The notes: a model not told the origin generated them from the sequence alone. Shown: positions 8,179 through 16,707, numbered from the stretch's first letter. The stretch: DNA of 33,142 bases from Anaerophaga thermohalophila str. Valhall (GCF_000250735.1 NZ_AHZV01000127.1:1-33142); one strand, 5' to 3'. Translations and numbers: made by a program.

Positions 8179-8550
8179 ATCGACAAATCACAAAATTATA
8201 ACATTATGTAAGGTTAGCAATTGACAGAATTATTCTGCTTCAAACAGAAAAATCTCTCAAAATCTTTGATCAGAAAACTTTGGCCCTGCGCTAAAAAAAT
8301 GTTCGTCTCTGTAGCATATCAGGATAACTCAAAGATACAAATTTATATGCAAAATAATCCACTGAATACTTCAGGTCTTTACAAAGCCGGAAATAGAACC
8401 GAACAATTAATTGTCACAAAATCTGTGGTCCCGAACATACATAAAAGAAGCAGAAACAATATTTTTTAAGAAAAGTTTGTTTTTAGCGCAAAACTTATCA
8501 TATTAGCCGTGCCAAATAAAACAATAATTGTAACGTACAAAACCTAAACT
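8179..8550. other. Divergent intergenic region, no gene supported
   Basis: Gap between the permease (leftward) and the ADP-ribosylglycohydrolase-like gene (rightward). It holds a leftward -7 box (listed separately). A TTG-initiated 82-codon frame at 8221-8469 has no recognisable features and is not called. No perfect -7 box was found for the rightward gene; the best AT-rich candidate lies near 8496-8505. Confidence 0.4.
8330..8337 (-). promoter_or_regulatory. Candidate permease promoter -7 box
   Basis: The minus strand reads TATCTTTG, a classic form of the Bacteroidota -7 box; an overlapping TAAATTTG lies at 8338-8345. Transcription would start near 8324, leaving about 146 nt of leader before the permease ATG. 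No well-spaced -33 TTG was found. Confidence 0.4.
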
Positions 8551-9339
8551 ATGAAAGGTGCTATTATCGGCGACATCATTGGTTCCACATTTACCTCCGA
8601 CAATGCTCCGGATACCGATTTTCAGCTTTTCAAACCTTCTTCGGCATACACAGATGATACGATATTGACTCTTGCCACCGCCGATTCAGTATTACACCAT
8701 AAAGATTATGAAAAAACCCTGAAAGAGTGGGTCCGTCAATTTCCGAAAGCAGGTTATCGGCCCCAATTTCTGGAGTGGGCCTTATCCGACGATTCGAAAC
8801 CCTATGTAAGCAAAGGAGAAGGAGCCGCACGAAGGATCAGTCCGATAGGGTTTGCCGCCAAAAGTGTTGAAGAAGCCTTAAACGAGGCCGAAAAAAGCAC
8901 CAGAATTACCCACAATATCCCCGAGCGAATAAAAGCCGCCAAAGCAGTAGCCGCAACTATTTATATGTGCAGAGAAGCCGGGACCAAAAAAGAGGTAAAA
9001 ACTTTCATCGGACAAGCTTTTGATTACGATTTTTCGTTGAAAGTGAGTGACTGGAAAACGAAGAAGATAACCCCCGATAGTGAAGTATCTCCGGTAGAGC
9101 CAGCCTTTGCAGCATTTATGGAAGCTTCTGATTACGAAGAAGCCATCCGTCTGGCTATTTCCATTGGCGGCCCAAGCAATACCATTGCATCAATCACCGG
9201 CGGATTGGCTGAAGCATATTTCGGACACATACCTAAATCGATAACACGACGGGCACTGGCTCGCATTACTCCTAAAATGCAGGCTCTTATAAACGCGTTC
9301 GAAGAAGAGTTTGTGACGCGCTCCAATCAGGAAGCATAA
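8551..9339 (+). CDS. ADP-ribosylglycohydrolase-like protein with altered metal site
   Basis: A 262-residue protein of the ADP-ribosylglycohydrolase (DraG/ARH) fold. Known members remove ADP-ribose from proteins or cleave related bonds using two Mg ions. The N-terminal signature MKGAIIGDIIGSTF and the metal motif TDDT (34-37) are intact. The second metal motif, normally GGDxDT, reads GGPSNT (206-211), so both aspartates expected to hold Mg are replaced by Pro208 and Asn210; the rest of that helix (IASITGGLAEAYFG) is conserved. Length is normal for the single-domain bacterial subfamily. The gene stands alone, convergent with lon. It may be a pseudoenzyme or use a different metal arrangement; sequence error at two separate codons is unlikely. 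Confidence 0.88.
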   Translation: MKGAIIGDIIGSTFTSDNAPDTDFQLFKPSSAYTDDTILTLATADSVLHHKDYEKTLKEWVRQFPKAGYRPQFLEWALSDDSKPYVSKGEGAARRISPIGFAAKSVEEALNEAEKSTRITHNIPERIKAAKAVAATIYMCREAGTKKEVKTFIGQAFDYDFSLKVSDWKTKKITPDSEVSPVEPAFAAFMEASDYEEAIRLAISIGGPSNTIASITGGLAEAYFGHIPKSITRRALARITPKMQALINAFEEEFVTRSNQEA

Positions 9340-9421
9340 GAAATTGTACCCTGCATCGGAATTTATCAGCTACCGGGCGAGCTCGAAAATCGTTATTATG
9401 AACTTTTAAACGTTCGAAAAA

Positions 9422-11866
9422 TTACGACTCCAACCCCGTTTCATTAGTAAGCGCCAGGTCAAGCACTTCCTTTATATTTTCAACGTAATGAAAGGTTAAC
9501 CCCTCTATGTATATGGGTTTAATTTCATCAATGTCTTTCTTATTTTCTTTTGATAAAATAATCTCATTGATGCCGGCACGCTTGGCTGCAAGGATTTTTT
9601 CTTTGATGCCTCCTACAGCCAATACTTTGCCCCTGAGCGTTATCTCCCCGGTCATGGCGATTCTGGCTTTTACCTTGCGTCCCGTAAAAGATGATGCCAA
9701 CGAGGTAACCATGGTGACCCCTGCAGAAGGGCCGTCTTTAGGGATTGCTCCTTCCGGCACATGAACATGAACATTTCGCTCACTGAAAACCGACTCTTCG
9801 ACACCCAGGTAGCCGGCATGCGACTTGAGATATTCAAGAGCCAGCATGGCCGATTCTTTCATTACATCACCCAGATTTCCCGTGAGAGTAAGTTGCCCTT
9901 TCCCTTTACTAAGACTGCTTTCGACAAACAGTATCTCTCCTCCGGCTGCCGTCCATGCCAGCCCGGTAACAACTCCGGCAAACTTATTATCCTGCCAGGT
10001 ATCTTTCGAAAATTTCTCAACCCCCAGATATTCCCTGACATCTGAAATAACAACCGATTTTTTTACCTGCTCATCAGTAGCAAGCTTAAGCGCAATTTTC
10101 CGGAACAATCGCGCCAGGGTTTTATTCAAATCTCTGACGCCCGACTCACGGGTATAATGATCAATAATATAGGCCAGTGTCCGCCTGGATATTGTTATAG
10201 TTCCCCTGGGAATTCCATGACTCTCGATCAGCTGAGGTATGAGATGCCGCCTGGCAATTTCAATCTTCTCTTCCAACACGTAACCACTGACATCGATCAA
10301 TTCCATACGGTCGAGCAACGGAGGAGATATGGAGTTCAGTGTATTGGCCGTGGCAATAAAAATCACTTTCGACAGATCAAAATCCACTTCGAGGAAATTG
10401 TCGTGGAATGTATTATTCTGCTCCGGGTCTAATACTTCCAGCAAAGCCGAGGCAGGATCGCCATGGAAACTGTTACTGATCTTATCTATCTCATCAAGAA
10501 TGAAAACCGGGTTAGCGGAACCTGCCTTCCTGATATTCTGAACAATTCGCCCGGGCATGGCACCGATATAAGTTTTCCGGTGTCCCCTGATCTCAGCCTC
10601 ATCATGCAAACCGCCCAGTGACATTCTGACATATTTTCTCCCCAACGCCTCAGCCACAGATTTACCCAGAGAGGTTTTACCAACACCGGGAGGGCCATAC
10701 AAACAGATAATCGGAGATTTTAAATCTTTCTTTAGCTTGAGAACGGCCAGGTGTTCAAGGATGCGCTCTTTCACATTCTCCAGACCATAGTGATCCCTGT
10801 CGAGGATGCGCTGCGTCCGTTTCAGATCAAAATTATCTCTCGTATATTCATTCCAGGGAAGTTCCAACAGTGTTTGCAGGTAATTATACTGAATGGAATA
10901 CTCGCCCGAAGCCGGATTCAAACGGCGTAATTTGTCAAGTTCTTTTCGAAACAGTTCTGCAACCTCACCCGACCATTTTTTATCCGAAGCCTGCTTTTCC
11001 AGATCTTTAATCTCCTGCTCAACAGGACTTGAGCCTAACTCGTCCTGAATGGTTTTCATCTGCTGCTGGAGAAGATACTCCCGCTGTTGCTGATCCATAT
11101 CCTGCTTTACCTTGGATTGGATGTCATTCTTGATCTCCATCAACTGAACTTCCCGAACAAGAAACTCAACCAACCTCATCCCCCGTTCTTTCAGGTCGTG
11201 AATCTCCAGAAGGCGTTGCTTCTCCTTAACCGGTATATCGGTGTTGGACGACACGTAATTAATGAGGAAAGCCGGACTTTCAATATTGCGGATGGCAAAA
11301 GAAGCTTCGGGCGGCACATTCGGACTTTGTTTTATCAACGTCAAAGACAAATCCTTGAGTGAAGAAATTACAGCTTCAAACTCACGGGTTTTGTCACCTT
11401 CGGGTTCCTTGTCCTCGAGCAACCTGATGCGACCGATAAAATAAGGGTCATCGTCCACCATCGCTTCCAGCTCAAAGCGTTTCTTCCCTTGTATTATGAC
11501 CGTTGTGGAATTATCGGGCATTTGAAGTATCTTGATGATCCTTGCCACTGTACCGGTCTTGTAAAGATCGTTAACTCCCGGATCATCAACCTTATAATCA
11601 ACTTGTGTCAATGCTCCGAAATACCCTTTTACCCTATCTACATCTTTAATAAGTTGGTGCGACTTTTCGCGACCGATGGCAATGGGGATAATAACACCCG
11701 GGAAAAGGATGGTGTTTCGAAGTGGCAATATCGGCAATTCTTCAGGTATCGGAGTATCATCGGTATCTTGTTCCATGTCATCCCCCATAATAGGAATAAA
11801 TTCCGGATCACCATCTGCAAAATCACTCATTCCGAATGCATCTATCGATATTTTAAATTCTTCCAT
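9422..11866 (-). CDS. lon: ATP-dependent Lon protease
   Basis: Full-length Lon (814 aa), a soluble AAA+ serine protease for quality control and regulated degradation of cytosolic proteins. The N-terminal substrate-binding (LON) domain starts at about residue 43 (LPILPLRNTILFPGVIIPI) after an acidic leader; a coiled-coil region spans about 225-320; Walker A is GPPGVGKT (391-398), Walker B VFILDEIDK. The catalytic dyad is Ser714 in PKDGPSAG and Lys757 in GGIKEKILAAKRAG. The start giving MEEFKISIDAFGMSDFADGD was taken because the acidic leader continues into the conserved domain without another good ATG. A 13-bp inverted repeat lies 37 bp upstream and a MITE copy 66 bp upstream, so its promoter region may have been altered. 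Confidence 0.97.
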   Translation of the reverse strand: MEEFKISIDAFGMSDFADGDPEFIPIMGDDMEQDTDDTPIPEELPILPLRNTILFPGVIIPIAIGREKSHQLIKDVDRVKGYFGALTQVDYKVDDPGVNDLYKTGTVARIIKILQMPDNSTTVIIQGKKRFELEAMVDDDPYFIGRIRLLEDKEPEGDKTREFEAVISSLKDLSLTLIKQSPNVPPEASFAIRNIESPAFLINYVSSNTDIPVKEKQRLLEIHDLKERGMRLVEFLVREVQLMEIKNDIQSKVKQDMDQQQREYLLQQQMKTIQDELGSSPVEQEIKDLEKQASDKKWSGEVAELFRKELDKLRRLNPASGEYSIQYNYLQTLLELPWNEYTRDNFDLKRTQRILDRDHYGLENVKERILEHLAVLKLKKDLKSPIICLYGPPGVGKTSLGKSVAEALGRKYVRMSLGGLHDEAEIRGHRKTYIGAMPGRIVQNIRKAGSANPVFILDEIDKISNSFHGDPASALLEVLDPEQNNTFHDNFLEVDFDLSKVIFIATANTLNSISPPLLDRMELIDVSGYVLEEKIEIARRHLIPQLIESHGIPRGTITISRRTLAYIIDHYTRESGVRDLNKTLARLFRKIALKLATDEQVKKSVVISDVREYLGVEKFSKDTWQDNKFAGVVTGLAWTAAGGEILFVESSLSKGKGQLTLTGNLGDVMKESAMLALEYLKSHAGYLGVEESVFSERNVHVHVPEGAIPKDGPSAGVTMVTSLASSFTGRKVKARIAMTGEITLRGKVLAVGGIKEKILAAKRAGINEIILSKENKKDIDEIKPIYIEGLTFHYVENIKEVLDLALTNETGLES

Positions 11867-11902
11867 ATCTGGTCTTATCTCCGTTCTCTTTATTTAAACG
11901 CG

Positions 11903-11915
11903 TGTCATTTTGACA
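11903..11915. promoter_or_regulatory. TGTCA-N3-TGACA inverted repeat upstream of lon
   Basis: A perfect 5-bp-arm inverted repeat, TGTCA TTT TGACA, 37-49 bp upstream of the lon start. Its size and position fit an operator or a leader element. It is not the CIRCE sequence of HrcA. The regulator is unknown. Confidence 0.4.
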
Positions 11916-11931
11916 GATAATATATTTATTT

Positions 11932-12096
11932 AGTGTCTGCCCATGCAGTGCCATTTGCTGTGTCACGCTTGTCGCCGAAATACTCATTTACGAAAAGTAA
12001 ACTCCGTATTTTGGCGGCTTCGCAAGCCTTGCAACTGAAACTTTCTGAACAGACACACATATTATGAAAATTTTTGCAAGTTTATAGACATGCATT
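11932..12096 (+). mobile_element. Palindromic MITE-like element, copy 3
   Basis: 165 bp, from AGTGTCTGCCC to GACATGCATT (the right end is CATT instead of CACT), with ATTT on each side (11928-11931, 12097-12100). Stem tip TTTAC-GAAAA-GTAAA is intact, but the left core arm reads GTCGCCGAAATA and the right TATTTTGGCGGC, a partly mispaired version. It lies in the leader/promoter region of lon, 66 bp from the start codon. Confidence 0.85.
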
Positions 12097-12193
12097 ATTT
12101 ATACTGTCGACGAATATAGCAATATGTATACCATTAAAAGAAAGCTGCTGAAAGATAAAGATAAATAGTAATAAAGGATTTATTTGAATTTTC
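12097..12193. other. Short gap between MITE copy 3 and rpmE terminator
   Basis: AT-rich sequence with no gene. Any lon promoter displaced by the element would have to lie here or beyond, but no exact leftward TAnnTTTG box is seen. Confidence 0.3.
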
Positions 12194-12223
12194 AAAAAAA
12201 AAGCCCTGGAGACACCCAGGGCT
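12194..12223 (-). terminator. Rho-independent terminator of rpmE
   Basis: Perfect 8-bp stem AGCCCTGG/CCAGGGCT with a 6-nt loop, followed on the minus strand by at least eight T. It ends rpmE transcription 24 bp after the stop codon. Confidence 0.92.
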
Positions 12224-12246
12224 TATATCATTTTTAGCCTAAAAGC

Positions 12247-12510
12247 CTATTTTTTCTTTCCTTCCAAATGCTTTTTATAGCGATTACGGAATTTATCGAC
12301 ACGTCCGGCGGTATCAACAAGTTTCATCTTACCTGTGTAGAAGGGATGAGATGAACTAGAAATTTCAAGTTTTACCAACGGATATTCGGTCCCGTCAATT
12401 TCAACCGTTTCACGGGTATTAACTGTAGAACGGGTGATAAAAGTATCGCCGTTGGACATATCCCTGAATGCAACCATGCGATAATTCTCCGGATGAATTC
12501 CCTTTTTCAT
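12247..12510 (-). CDS. rpmE2: 50S ribosomal protein L31, type B
   Basis: An 87-residue L31 of the type B (zinc-free) class, which bridges the two ribosomal subunits. It starts [20 protein letters not shown], contains the [20 protein letters not shown] segment that marks the C-terminal L31 region, and ends in a lysine-rich tail. The paired CxxC zinc ligands of type A are absent. In some bacteria type B replaces type A in zinc limitation, but in Bacteroidota it is commonly the main L31. It is a single-gene transcription unit with a strong promoter about 80 bp upstream and a clear terminator just downstream. Confidence 0.97.
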   Translation of the reverse strand: MKKGIHPENYRMVAFRDMSNGDTFITRSTVNTRETVEIDGTEYPLVKLEISSSSHPFYTGKMKLVDTAGRVDKFRNRYKKHLEGKKK

Positions 12511-12591
12511 TGTTCAAATATTTTTATTCTAAACCTTGTTTTCAAAAAGTCAACTATCAATAACTGAAATCCATTCATTCTAAACGGACTG

Positions 12592-12623
12592 CAAAAGTAA
12601 TTATTCCGTTAGCAATCACCAAA
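12592..12623 (-). promoter_or_regulatory. rpmE promoter (TTTG-N20-TACTTTTG)
   Basis: On the minus strand a -33 TTTG (12620-12623) and a -7 TACTTTTG (12592-12599) are 20 nt apart, matching the Bacteroidota housekeeping promoter. It predicts a leader of about 75 nt before the rpmE start. Confidence 0.65.
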
Positions 12624-12657
12624 ACTTTTACTGAAAAAAATTTCATAGTGTCCTGTA

Positions 12658-13851
12658 TCATGAATTTACCTGTTCTCTTGTATCCAAAGGAATAGCCGAA
12701 GCTCTCTGCTTCTCCCGGCGCTTTTCTTCATCAAACAAATACCTGTAAGTGATATGTTTTTTGCCAAACACTGCCCCAACCGAATCATGAAGTGCGCGCA
12801 TTTTAGGATTAAAATCACCCACCCACGAAAGCTCCATCTCTTTGATCCATGGCTTTTTAGATACCACTTTCCGCAGATGCCAGAATATTCCGGATTCGAT
12901 GCCGTTTCTCTGCCAACGCGGTCTGATGCCCATAATCACAACCCTTGTCCGGGTCATTACTTTCCTCCATTTCAGATAAACAAACCTGAGCTTATTAACA
13001 AAGTTCATTTTCCCGTGAAAATGCTTCAATATCTGATTGACATCCGGGAACTGGACGAAAAATCCGATAGGAGTATCTTCATAATAAGCAAACCAGATCA
13101 GTTCTTCGTCCATAAAATCTTTTGCCTCTTTCAAAGATTTGCGAAGCGTATCGGCTTTCATGGGCGTAAAATTCTCATGAAACTGCCAGGCATCATTATA
13201 TATCTCAATAAAGTCCTGAATGAACTTTTCACTCTCCTGCCAGGTAAAGTGACGAAAATGATAACCGGGTTTTCGTCCCACCCATCCGGCTATTTTCCAG
13301 AATCTTTCAGGGAAAGGTTTCTGCAGGTCCAAATGATTGGTTACCTGCTCGAAATAATTTTCAAATCCATAGGCTTCAAAAAAGTCTTTATAGTAGGGCG
13401 GATTATACTGCATACCGAAAGCCGGCTGGGTAAATCCTTCCACCAAAAGCCCCCAAAAATTGTCGTTTTCTCCGAAATTGATCGGGCCGTCCATAGCTTC
13501 CATGCCTCTTTCCGATAACCAGTTTTTGGCAGCATCAAAAAGCATAAAAGCAGCATCCTTGTCATTAATACATTCAAAAAAGCCCATTCCGCCTGTGGGC
13601 TGCTGGAAGCCGTAGGCCTTTTTTTCATTGATAAAAGCAGCAACTCGTCCTATCGGCTTATTATCATCGTTCATGAGAAGGAACCGAACCGCGTTGCCAT
13701 GTTGGAAAAAATCGTTGGCTTCAGGATCAAACACCTCTTCGATCATGATATCCAAAGGACGAACATAAGCGTCGTCATTCTTATAGATTTCATCAACGAC
13801 ATCGAGAAATTGCCGTTTTTCCTTATCTGATTTTACTTCAACAGTATACAT
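12658..13851 (-). CDS. Large GNAT-like N-acyltransferase
   Basis: A 397-residue protein resembling a conserved Bacteroidota family of large GNAT-fold proteins; substrate unknown. The C-terminal half holds the typical acyl-CoA fold elements: LIWFAYYEDTPIGFFVQFPD (strands 3-4), then VVIMGIRPRWQRNGIESGIF, where the usual Q/RxxGxG/A loop reads RWQRNGIE, and MELSWVGDFNPKMRALHDSV ending in a GAVFGKKHITYRYLF strand. The N-terminal half has a second, weaker pattern (VRFLLMNDDNKPIGRVAAFI), so it may be a tandem GNAT protein. No signal or membrane segment. MITE copy 4 lies 41 bp upstream of the ATG, in the place where a promoter would be expected. Confidence 0.7.
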   Translation of the reverse strand: MYTVEVKSDKEKRQFLDVVDEIYKNDDAYVRPLDIMIEEVFDPEANDFFQHGNAVRFLLMNDDNKPIGRVAAFINEKKAYGFQQPTGGMGFFECINDKDAAFMLFDAAKNWLSERGMEAMDGPINFGENDNFWGLLVEGFTQPAFGMQYNPPYYKDFFEAYGFENYFEQVTNHLDLQKPFPERFWKIAGWVGRKPGYHFRHFTWQESEKFIQDFIEIYNDAWQFHENFTPMKADTLRKSLKEAKDFMDEELIWFAYYEDTPIGFFVQFPDVNQILKHFHGKMNFVNKLRFVYLKWRKVMTRTRVVIMGIRPRWQRNGIESGIFWHLRKVVSKKPWIKEMELSWVGDFNPKMRALHDSVGAVFGKKHITYRYLFDEEKRREKQRASAIPLDTREQVNS

Positions 13852-14343
13852 AAGATTATTATTTTACTCCTTTTTTCAATTGCTGCTAATTAGTACGTGT
13901 CTATAAACTCGCAAAAATTTTTTCAATATGTGTGTCTGTTCAGAAAGTACCAGTTGCAAGGCTTGCGAAGACTCCAAAGCCGGAGTTTACTAATCGTAAA
14001 TGAGGATTTTGGCGGCGAGCATAACACAGCAAATGGTACTTAATGGACAGACACTAATTATAAAACATTGAAATTAATTGTTGATTCCACTCATGTAAAG
14101 TCTCTTTTTTACAAATCTCATTATTTATATTTTCAGGATTTCCATCCTGACATTTTTCATTATCAGGCAAATTTTCAGAACAAACTGAAAAATTCCTTCT
14201 CACAAAATTTATTACTTCTGTCTTCTGCCAGTTAAACTTTTGCCTGTCGATTACTTATATCTAAAAAGTATAACCATCTATTGAGAATTGATATCGTATA
14301 TAAGGTTCAAAGTTAATTATTTTGTATAAACGCCCTAACCTGC
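13852..14343. other. Intergenic region with MITE copy 4, no gene
   Basis: Apart from MITE copy 4, this 492-bp gap is AT-rich. It contains a 7-bp hairpin TCAGGAT/ATCCTGA with a TTCC loop (14133-14150) and an ATATCTAAAAA-type stretch near 14257 that resembles one near 16868. No reading frame with recognisable features is seen. Confidence 0.45.
13892..14055 (-). mobile_element. Palindromic MITE-like element, copy 4
   Basis: 164 bp, in the opposite orientation to copy 1 (starts AGTACGTGTCTATAAA, ends GGACAGACACT), with AATT on each side (13888-13891, 14056-14059). The stem core is a hybrid: one arm has GACTCCAAAG, the other TTTTGGCGGC, so it is only partly paired; the tip TTTAC-TAATC-GTAAA is intact. 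It lies just upstream of the GNAT-like gene. Confidence 0.85.
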
Positions 14344-15813
14344 TTAAAACTGAAACCAGGAAAGATAATCTTCCATTGGTCTTGGGTTATATTCTTTATG
14401 TTTAAACTCATTAATACGCGGATGATACTCATAATCCTGACGCCATTCACCGGCATTTTCCGCCACCTGCTTAATGGCGTCTATTATGTAATCAATTTCC
14501 GCTTCCGACATTACGGGATGTACAGACAGCCTTACCCAACCGGGTTTTCCGGATAAATCTCCTTCATCAATTTTTCTGGTAATATTACTTGAAGTGAAAT
14601 AATCGACATGCAGCAAATAGTGACCGTAAGTGCCGGCACAGGAACAACCGCCTCGTACCTGAATACCAAAACGGTCGTTAAGCAGACGTACCACCAGGTT
14701 AAAATGAACATTCATAATATAAAACGAAACTGCACCCAGTCGTTCTTCCTGCTGGCCGGCAAGTATGGTCAATCCGGGAATTTTGCCAAATGCTTTAAAA
14801 ATTCTTTCAAGCATCGCCTTTTCCCGCTCTGCCATTTTCCGACAATTCATTTGTTCCTTCAGTCTGATACTCATTGCAGCCCTGATGGATTGCAGGAAGC
14901 CTGGTGTTCCGCCATCTTCTCTTGCCTCAATATCATCTATATAGCGATACTTTCCCCACCGGTTGGTCCAGTTTACTGTTCCACCCCCGGAGTTATCAGG
15001 CGCCGTGTTATGATATAATGCACGATTGAAAACAACTACACCGCAACTACCCGGGCCTCCCAAAAATTTATGCGGAGAAAAGAATATGGCATCCAATCGC
15101 TCTTTCGGATCGTCAGGATGCATATTAATGGGGACGTAGGGAGCTGATGCAGCAAAATCGACAAAACAAAATCCTCCATGCTCATGCATAATTCGAGCAA
15201 GACGATAATAAGGCGTCTCTATTCCGGTGACGTTTGAGCAGGCCGTAAAACTCCCGATTTTCAGAGGACGGTCTGCATACTTTCTGATCTCCTTTTCAAG
15301 CGAGGAAGGATCAACCAGCATGTTTTCGTCAGGCTCCAATAGAACCACATCTGCGTTGGTTTCCAACCAGGAAGTATGATTGGAATGGTGTTCCATATGA
15401 GTCAGAAATACAACAGGCCGCTCTTGTGGCGGGATTGAACAATAACGCTGTGCCTGTTCGGGAACCCTCATCCCCAGAATTCGTTGGAGCTTGTTCACCA
15501 CCGCGGTCATACCAAAGCCGGAAGTAATGATTATATCATCTTTTCCGGCCCCCACATGGTCTTTTATCATTTTATGAGAAAGACGATAAACGTTAGTCAT
15601 TATGCGTCCGCTATCGCTCGACTCGGAATGGGTGTTGGCAACCATAGGCCCGATAACCTTTGTAATCTGATCTTCAATAGGCCTGTAAAGCCTTCCCGAG
15701 GCAATCCAATCGGCATAAATCAACGGTTTTTCACCATATGGAGTCTCAATGGTTGACCCCTCCCCGATGATATTCTTTCTGAACTCTGCAAAATGCTTTT
15801 CGTGTGGCAGCAT
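14344..15813 (-). CDS. Class V aminotransferase / cysteine desulfurase-like PLP enzyme
   Basis: A 489-residue PLP enzyme of aminotransferase class V. Visible landmarks: EHHSN (141-145), VDFAASAPYVPINMHP around the PLP-contacting aspartate (219), the Schiff-base lysine in SPHKFLGGPGS (Lys249), a GGGTV segment (276-280), and GGCSCAGTYGH with Cys390/Cys392 where cysteine desulfurases carry the persulfide-forming Cys. The two Cys and the overall motif set resemble a SufS-related branch, but length and the long C-terminal tail (ending MEDYLSWFQF) are greater than in SufS/IscS, so the substrate is uncertain. No suf or isc gene is adjacent. A -7 box lies 37 bp upstream. Confidence 0.85.
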   Translation of the reverse strand: MLPHEKHFAEFRKNIIGEGSTIETPYGEKPLIYADWIASGRLYRPIEDQITKVIGPMVANTHSESSDSGRIMTNVYRLSHKMIKDHVGAGKDDIIITSGFGMTAVVNKLQRILGMRVPEQAQRYCSIPPQERPVVFLTHMEHHSNHTSWLETNADVVLLEPDENMLVDPSSLEKEIRKYADRPLKIGSFTACSNVTGIETPYYRLARIMHEHGGFCFVDFAASAPYVPINMHPDDPKERLDAIFFSPHKFLGGPGSCGVVVFNRALYHNTAPDNSGGGTVNWTNRWGKYRYIDDIEAREDGGTPGFLQSIRAAMSIRLKEQMNCRKMAEREKAMLERIFKAFGKIPGLTILAGQQEERLGAVSFYIMNVHFNLVVRLLNDRFGIQVRGGCSCAGTYGHYLLHVDYFTSSNITRKIDEGDLSGKPGWVRLSVHPVMSEAEIDYIIDAIKQVAENAGEWRQDYEYHPRINEFKHKEYNPRPMEDYLSWFQF

Positions 15814-15849
15814 AAAACGGGATTTGTTCTGGAAATAAATTCAACAAAG

Positions 15850-15857
15850 CAAAAATA
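15850..15857 (-). promoter_or_regulatory. Candidate promoter of the class V PLP enzyme gene
   Basis: The minus strand reads TATTTTTG, fitting TAnnTTTG, in the gap between the AlkD-like gene and the PLP enzyme gene. It predicts a leader of about 30 nt. No -33 TTG at the right spacing was found. Confidence 0.42.
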
Positions 15858-15909
15858 GCGAGGGAAACACATATAAAAGATGACTAATGACATCCGCGTA
15901 GTGTCCTTG

Positions 15910-16596
15910 TCAGGAAGTAAAAGCATCCAGCTCATACCTGACATCTTCTGCCACTTTTCGCTCCCACATTTCTCCTTTATCAGACCAATCATCAATGGCT
16001 TTGTAAACAACCGGTCTGTAATCGGCACAAAAGCGTCCGCCCATTTTCAAAGCAAATGCGACAGCCCGATGCATGCGTTGATCAGTGGTCAGATTCCGCA
16101 AATCAGAAATAATTCCCGGGAACTTTCTGAAGCCGGCCTCACCATTCATTCTGAGCCGCCATCCAATACTCATAGCCGAAGCATACCTTTGAAACACATT
16201 GTCTTTTTCCAGCCAGGATACCAGAAAATCTTCAGAAATATTCGTACTAACCAGGAGATTTCGTCCCATCTGTTCCGACAATTCAATGGTATTCAGTATT
16301 TCACCCCATTCTTCAAGTTCACCATTGTCCATTGTGCCGGCATCTACAACCATGGTAGCCATAATCATCGTTTCCCTGATACCCCTGTACCACAGCCGCC
16401 GAGCCAGTTCGTTATCTGGTTCAAGCATTTGGGCCATTGCTTTTAAATGAACCACCGAAACACCGTAATTCACCCGGTAGCAGGCCCCCGATTTTTTCAT
16501 TAACCCTGCAGTTTCACCGTCTTTCAGATGTCTGATTTTTTTCAGAATTTCTTCAATCTGAAGGTCCACATTTTCATTAACAGGAAAGAACTTCAT
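15910..16596 (-). CDS. AlkD-like DNA alkylation repair protein
   Basis: A 228-residue protein resembling the AlkC/AlkD HEAT-repeat superfamily of DNA glycosylases, which remove alkylated bases without flipping them out of the helix. It is almost wholly helical. Supporting stretches are KSGACYRVNYGVSVVHLKAM (N-terminal repeat), LARRLWYRGIRETMIMATMV (the 'LW..g..e.r..A' pattern of AlkD-like repeats) and FQRYASAMSIGWRLRMNGEA. Catalytic residues cannot be assigned with confidence from the sequence alone. The start is immediately beside a 35-bp direct repeat (16599-16633). The 97-bp gap to the downstream PLP enzyme gene carries its own -7 box. Confidence 0.68.
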   Translation of the reverse strand: MKFFPVNENVDLQIEEILKKIRHLKDGETAGLMKKSGACYRVNYGVSVVHLKAMAQMLEPDNELARRLWYRGIRETMIMATMVVDAGTMDNGELEEWGEILNTIELSEQMGRNLLVSTNISEDFLVSWLEKDNVFQRYASAMSIGWRLRMNGEAGFRKFPGIISDLRNLTTDQRMHRAVAFALKMGGRFCADYRPVVYKAIDDWSDKGEMWERKVAEDVRYELDAFTS

Positions 16597-16598
16597 TG

Positions 16599-16633
16599 CA
16601 ATAGATCGTTAGATTTTTAAATGTAAGATGATT
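16599..16633 (+). repeat. 35-bp direct repeat C, copy 1
   Basis: CAATAGATCGTTAGATTTTT and the next 15 nt recur at 17619-17653 with a single mismatch. The copies lie next to the AlkD-like start codon and in the prfB upstream region. The internal 13-mer AGATCGTTAGATT also occurs at the 3' end of the Nudix gene. Confidence 0.75.
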
Positions 16634-16707
16634 CATCCGTATAAAATTTATTTTTTAAGGTCGTATGGAACTCGCATGCAAGCAATTATAAATATTCTTG
16701 TTGTGAT

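Noticed and set aside
8221-8469. 82-codon rightward frame in the permease/ADP-ribosylglycohydrolase gap
   Set aside because: TTG start, composition unlike neighbouring proteins, no recognisable motif, and it overlaps the likely promoter of the permease.
12754-13518. 254-codon rightward frame opposite the GNAT-like gene
   Set aside because: Shadow frame; the leftward frame has conserved fold elements and this one has none.
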